DNA of 8,432 nucleotides from Lachnospiraceae bacterium (GTDB lineage: Bacteria > Bacillota > Clostridia > Lachnospirales > Lachnospiraceae): NCBI GenBank assembly GCA_009774395.1, contig VSNQ01000164.1, forward strand, positions 1 to 8,432. Reading direction: 5' to 3'. The translations under genes and the position numbers were made by a program. Shown one piece after another: positions 5,960-8,432 of this stretch (within the stretch, counting starts at the first letter, position 1; each line of letters starts with the position of its first letter). The notes under the pieces were generated by a model, which was given only the letters and a program-made list of their open reading frames with translations, was not told where the DNA came from and did no database searches.

Positions 5960-6940
5960 TTATTCCGGCTTTACCTTGTCCAATTCCCAATACCAAGAAT
6001 TGTTTATTTTCTTCGCCCGAATGCCAAACTCCCTTTTTGCATTTTCCAATGTCCTCTTTGAAATTCCCTGCTCGTCCGCCATATCAAAAATCTCATTGCT
6101 CTGAATTGCATCAGTAGTCAAAGCCAGTTCCCTAAGCAATCGCTTCGCCTGTTCCATTTTATTTGCTTTTGGGACAATGCCGCCTAAGACTTCATCAGCC
6201 GTAATCTCATAATCCCCAAGCCATTGAAAACCGTCCTCCGACAATGCAAATGCTTTCGGGTGTCCGAATGCAGCAAGGTTATTTTTAATTTGCACTACTG
6301 CTCTAATATTTGGTTCTCCTTCAACCCTGCCGACCAATAATACGCTTCTTGCTACTGCAAAGAAATCAATCGAACCCATGCCCCGATACGCCGCTTTATT
6401 TCCTGATGCTTTGTTCATATGACCGATAAGAACGATTGCACACTTATATTTTTCTGCCAATGCTCCTAATTTTTTCGTCATATCCCTTGCTTCATTTGCT
6501 CTGTTCATATCCATACCACCGCCAAGATATGCCTGTATCGGATCTAAAATCAACATTCTTGCTTTCGTCTGTACAATCGCCCTTTCCAATCGTTCATCAA
6601 CCATAGATAGAGATTTTTCTTTTTCATCAATAACCAATATCCTCCCACAATCTGCCCCTGCCAACTCCAATCTCGGCTTAACCGTATCTGCTAAACCATC
6701 TTCCGCACTCTGATAAATTATATTCATTGGCTCAGATAATTTCATCTTACTGTCTAGTCCCTCTCCCTTTGACAGTTTCGCCGCTATATTCAGCACAAGC
6801 GTTGTCTTTCCATCGCCCGGATCGCCTTGAATGATTGTCAGCTTTCCATAGGGGATAAACGGATACCACAGCCAAGAAACTTCCTGCGACTGTATTTCCG
6901 ACATTTTTATCATCTGTAACCCTGTTTTTGTTTCTTCCAT
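5960..6940 (-). CDS. RepA-like RecA-fold ATPase (AAA_25 type)
   Basis: This is a cytoplasmic P-loop ATPase of the RecA/RepA-helicase type often carried by integrative mobilizable elements, probably assisting replication or processing of the excised element. With start ATG 6940 it has 326 residues. Walker A is GDPGDGKT (about 39-46); Walker B is LILDP (130-134); GHMNK (173-177) fits the sensor region, followed by YRGMGS. The C-terminal third (from about 255) looks like a winged-helix DNA-binding region containing EQGISKRTLENAKREFGI. GGAGG lies 5 nt before ATG 6940; ATGs at 6943 and 6952 are possible but sit on or before that site. It lies between integrase and relaxase, as in other mobilizable elements. 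Exact biochemical activity is inferred from the fold. Confidence 0.9.
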   Translation of the reverse strand: MEETKTGLQMIKMSEIQSQEVSWLWYPFIPYGKLTIIQGDPGDGKTTLVLNIAAKLSKGEGLDSKMKLSEPMNIIYQSAEDGLADTVKPRLELAGADCGRILVIDEKEKSLSMVDERLERAIVQTKARMLILDPIQAYLGGGMDMNRANEARDMTKKLGALAEKYKCAIVLIGHMNKASGNKAAYRGMGSIDFFAVARSVLLVGRVEGEPNIRAVVQIKNNLAAFGHPKAFALSEDGFQWLGDYEITADEVLGGIVPKANKMEQAKRLLRELALTTDAIQSNEIFDMADEQGISKRTLENAKREFGIRAKKINNSWYWELDKVKPE

Positions 6941-6978
6941 CATGCCCTCCATTGCTAAAAAATTATTGTCGTTAGAAG

Positions 6979-7023
6979 AAACCTCTGTTATACTTGTATT
7001 GTGATTACTGATAACAGAGGTTT
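6979..7023. repeat. 13-bp perfect inverted repeat between integrase and ATPase genes
   Basis: AAACCTCTGTTAT (6979-6991) and ATAACAGAGGTTT (7011-7023) are exact reverse complements with a 19-base spacer. The pair lies 9 bp beyond the integrase stop. Neither strand carries a clear T-run after the hairpin, so a simple intrinsic terminator is doubtful. It could serve as a weak terminator/attenuator or a protein-binding site. Confidence 0.75.
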
Positions 7024-7031
7024 TCCAGTTA

Positions 7032-8117
7032 TCATAAGTCCTGACAGTTGCCGCTGTTAGGGCTTATTTTTTGTTGGTTCAACATATCCGCCACTTGCCT
7101 TTGTTGGTTAGGATACAAATGCCCATACGTGTTCAATGTGATTTTTATATCCTTATGCCCTAACCGTTCTTTGATAATCAACGGTTGTACGCCTTGATTG
7201 ATGAGATACGCTACACTGCTGTGACGAATATCATGGACACGTATCTTTTTCACTCCTGCCTTTTCTGCTTGCCGCTTCAATTTATGCTGCAATGCTTCTG
7301 CAACAATAGGGAAAATACGCTCATCATCCGGCAGCTCATATAACTTATCCACATATTCTTCTATTTCCTGTGTCAAGAATTCTGGCAGCTCGATTACTCG
7401 CACAGATTGTTCCGTTTTAGAGGCAGTAATCACATCTCGCCTTTCCGTCCGATAATAGGTCTTTGTGATACTCATACGGTTGTTCTGAAAATCTACATCC
7501 GATTTTGTCAAGGCAAGTAGTTCTCCTTCTCTAATTCCCGTCCAGAACAGAATTTCAAAAATCACGTAATAGCGACTTCCAACCTCAATCGTACTGATAA
7601 ACTTGTCGTATTCCTCTTTTGTCCAAAAGTCCAACTTATCCGCATCTGGCTTTCCCATCTTTTTCACTCTCTTGCATGGATTGTTCGACAAATTGTAAAT
7701 ACTGCTTGCATGAGTGAATAAGGCAGTAATCTGATTTTGCACCATGCGAAGATAGGTCTGCGCATACCCTTTTTCCCTCATAGCGTTCTGCCACTGGATA
7801 ATATCTGACGGAGTAATCTCATTCATTTTCTTATTTTCAAAGTAAGGAAGAATATGCGCTTCTATCATGTACCTTTTATTCTTGATTGAACGCTCCTTCA
7901 ACTCGCCCTCTTTATCACGAAAATAAATCTCAACAAATGCTCCCAAAGCCATATCCATATTGGCATTAGCGGATAATTTGAAATTATTTTCCCACTCCAA
8001 TGCTTCTTTCTTTGTTTTAAACCCACGTTTTTGCTTTTTCTTCTTGTTACCCTGCCAATCCTCATAGTAGAACAGGCTTAACCAAGTATTCCTTTTTTCA
8101 TCCTTATATGCCGGCAT
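7032..8117 (-). CDS. Tyrosine recombinase/integrase, Tn916-like
   Basis: This is a site-specific recombinase that should integrate and excise the element. The ATG at 8117 has a strong ribosome binding site, AAGGAGGG, 8 nt upstream and gives 361 residues; the frame is open further right but that part overlaps the HTH gene and is not coding. An N-terminal arm-type DNA-binding domain (residues 1-55, WLSLFYYEDWQGNKKKKQKRGF) is followed by a core-binding helical domain (about 60-150) and the catalytic domain (about 165-345). The full catalytic set is visible: Arg196 (TGIREGELL), Lys234 (ASKTEQSVR), His295 and Arg298 (HDIRH), His321 (LGHKD) and the nucleophile Tyr331 (NTYGHLYP). It follows the excisionase-like gene by 13 nt, forming a xis-int pair. 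It appears intact and functional. Confidence 0.97.
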   Translation of the reverse strand: MPAYKDEKRNTWLSLFYYEDWQGNKKKKQKRGFKTKKEALEWENNFKLSANANMDMALGAFVEIYFRDKEGELKERSIKNKRYMIEAHILPYFENKKMNEITPSDIIQWQNAMREKGYAQTYLRMVQNQITALFTHASSIYNLSNNPCKRVKKMGKPDADKLDFWTKEEYDKFISTIEVGSRYYVIFEILFWTGIREGELLALTKSDVDFQNNRMSITKTYYRTERRDVITASKTEQSVRVIELPEFLTQEIEEYVDKLYELPDDERIFPIVAEALQHKLKRQAEKAGVKKIRVHDIRHSSVAYLINQGVQPLIIKERLGHKDIKITLNTYGHLYPNQQRQVADMLNQQKISPNSGNCQDL

Positions 8118-8130
8118 CCGTTTTCCCTCC

Positions 8131-8325
8131 TTATGCTGTCTGCACTGTTTGATAACCGTAGAACTTCTTTTTCCAAAATGCTCTGGGAACTTTCCCCGCC
8201 ACAATAATGAAGCCGGATTTCTCCAATTCCTCATTAAGCTGGCGAATGACCTTATAAGCGTGTCCTTTGGAAATTCCCAACTCATTAGCCACATCTTCCG
8301 CACTCATCATGTAATTTGACTTCAT
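8131..8325 (-). CDS. Small HTH DNA-binding protein, excisionase-like
   Basis: This encodes a 64-residue protein with an N-terminal winged helix-turn-helix (MSAEDVANELGISKGHAYKV, about 7-26), followed by a basic, aromatic tail (GKVPRAFWKKKFYG). Its ATG at 8325 is preceded by AAGGAGGG at a 4-nt gap. Proteins of this size and pattern directly upstream of tyrosine integrases act as excisionases or recombination directionality factors in Firmicute elements (family knowledge). It ends 13 nt before the integrase start, so the two are very likely one operon. The exact role (excisionase versus transcriptional regulator) is inferred from position. Confidence 0.85.
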   Translation of the reverse strand: MKSNYMMSAEDVANELGISKGHAYKVIRQLNEELEKSGFIIVAGKVPRAFWKKKFYGYQTVQTA

Positions 8326-8349
8326 TTAACCCTCCTTGCAATTTGAATT

Positions 8350-8432
8350 TTAATAGAAAGTAAGCGATGAATAATCTAGCGTTTTTACAAGTCCCGAAAT
8401 CTGTGCGATAATCTCTTTAACTGGAGAAGCAT
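8350..8432 (-). CDS. C-terminal end of an unidentified gene (partial at right edge)
   Basis: The minus strand is open from the right edge for 26 codons (ASPVKEIIAQISGLVKTLDY and a few more) to a TAA at 8350-8352, 24 nt before the excisionase-like gene. Spacing and direction match an upstream gene in the same operon. Too little is visible to name it, and a chance open frame of this length cannot be excluded. Confidence 0.45.
   Translation of the reverse strand, partial: ASPVKEIIAQISGLVKTLDYSSLTFY

Noticed and set aside
5677..6117. Plus-strand open frame of 146 codons
   Set aside because: It runs antisense across the oriT and the end of the ATPase gene, has no good ribosome binding site and a low-complexity Ser/Pro/His-rich composition.
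6979..7023. Intrinsic terminator after the integrase gene
   Set aside because: The stem is AT/GC mixed with a long 19-base loop and no T-run follows on the relevant strand, so I list it only as an inverted repeat.
8118..8303. N-terminal extension of the integrase by 62 codons
   Set aside because: It overlaps the excisionase-like gene in another frame, while ATG 8117 has a strong ribosome binding site and begins the normal arm-binding domain.
1..8432. CRISPR arrays, tRNA or rRNA genes, insertion sequences
   Set aside because: I saw no regularly spaced repeats, cloverleaf-like sequence, rRNA motifs or transposase genes in either strand.

Overview
The window looks like part of a mobilizable genetic element from a low-GC Firmicute, most likely a gut Clostridia/Lachnospiraceae lineage. 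The evidence is strong AGGAGG-type ribosome binding sites, a MobV (Pre/Mob) relaxase of the type common in that group, a Tn916-like tyrosine integrase paired with a small HTH excisionase-like protein, and moderate-to-low GC. Every gene I can support lies on the minus strand, so the window is read from right to left.

Right part (about 8432 to 5650), mobility module: the C-terminal end of an unidentified gene, a small HTH/excisionase-like protein, a complete tyrosine integrase, a 13-bp inverted repeat, a RepA-like RecA-fold ATPase, then a hairpin-rich probable oriT in front of the relaxase. Middle (5649 to 3569): the MobV relaxase and two small unrecognised genes, tightly spaced as one operon.

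Left part (3568 to 1), a visibly AT-rich defence cargo: a 510-bp non-coding stretch with a 20-bp perfect palindrome, a strong sigma-A-type promoter and a densely structured region that I read as a retron msr-msd RNA. This is followed by a 54-residue cationic hydrophobic peptide gene, an XRE-type HTH gene, a retron-type reverse transcriptase (NAxxH, YVDD and VTG motifs all visible) and an Eco57I/PstI-like N6-adenine DNA methyltransferase that runs off the left edge. A cognate restriction endonuclease would be expected just outside the window.

Two points deserve most attention. First, the reverse transcriptase is split by a one-base offset at a run of eight A's; removing one A gives a protein of about 336 residues with a normal C-terminal domain. 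Second, the small peptide's ribosome binding site lies in a predicted hairpin with an exactly 7-nt bulge (UGGAUGG). That bulge is complementary to the loop of the predicted reverse-transcribed DNA hairpin and to the 5' arm of the predicted ncRNA. This suggests a retron whose small toxin-like effector is controlled at translation by the retron nucleic acid. The motifs, repeats and complementarities are seen in the sequence; the regulatory model is inference.
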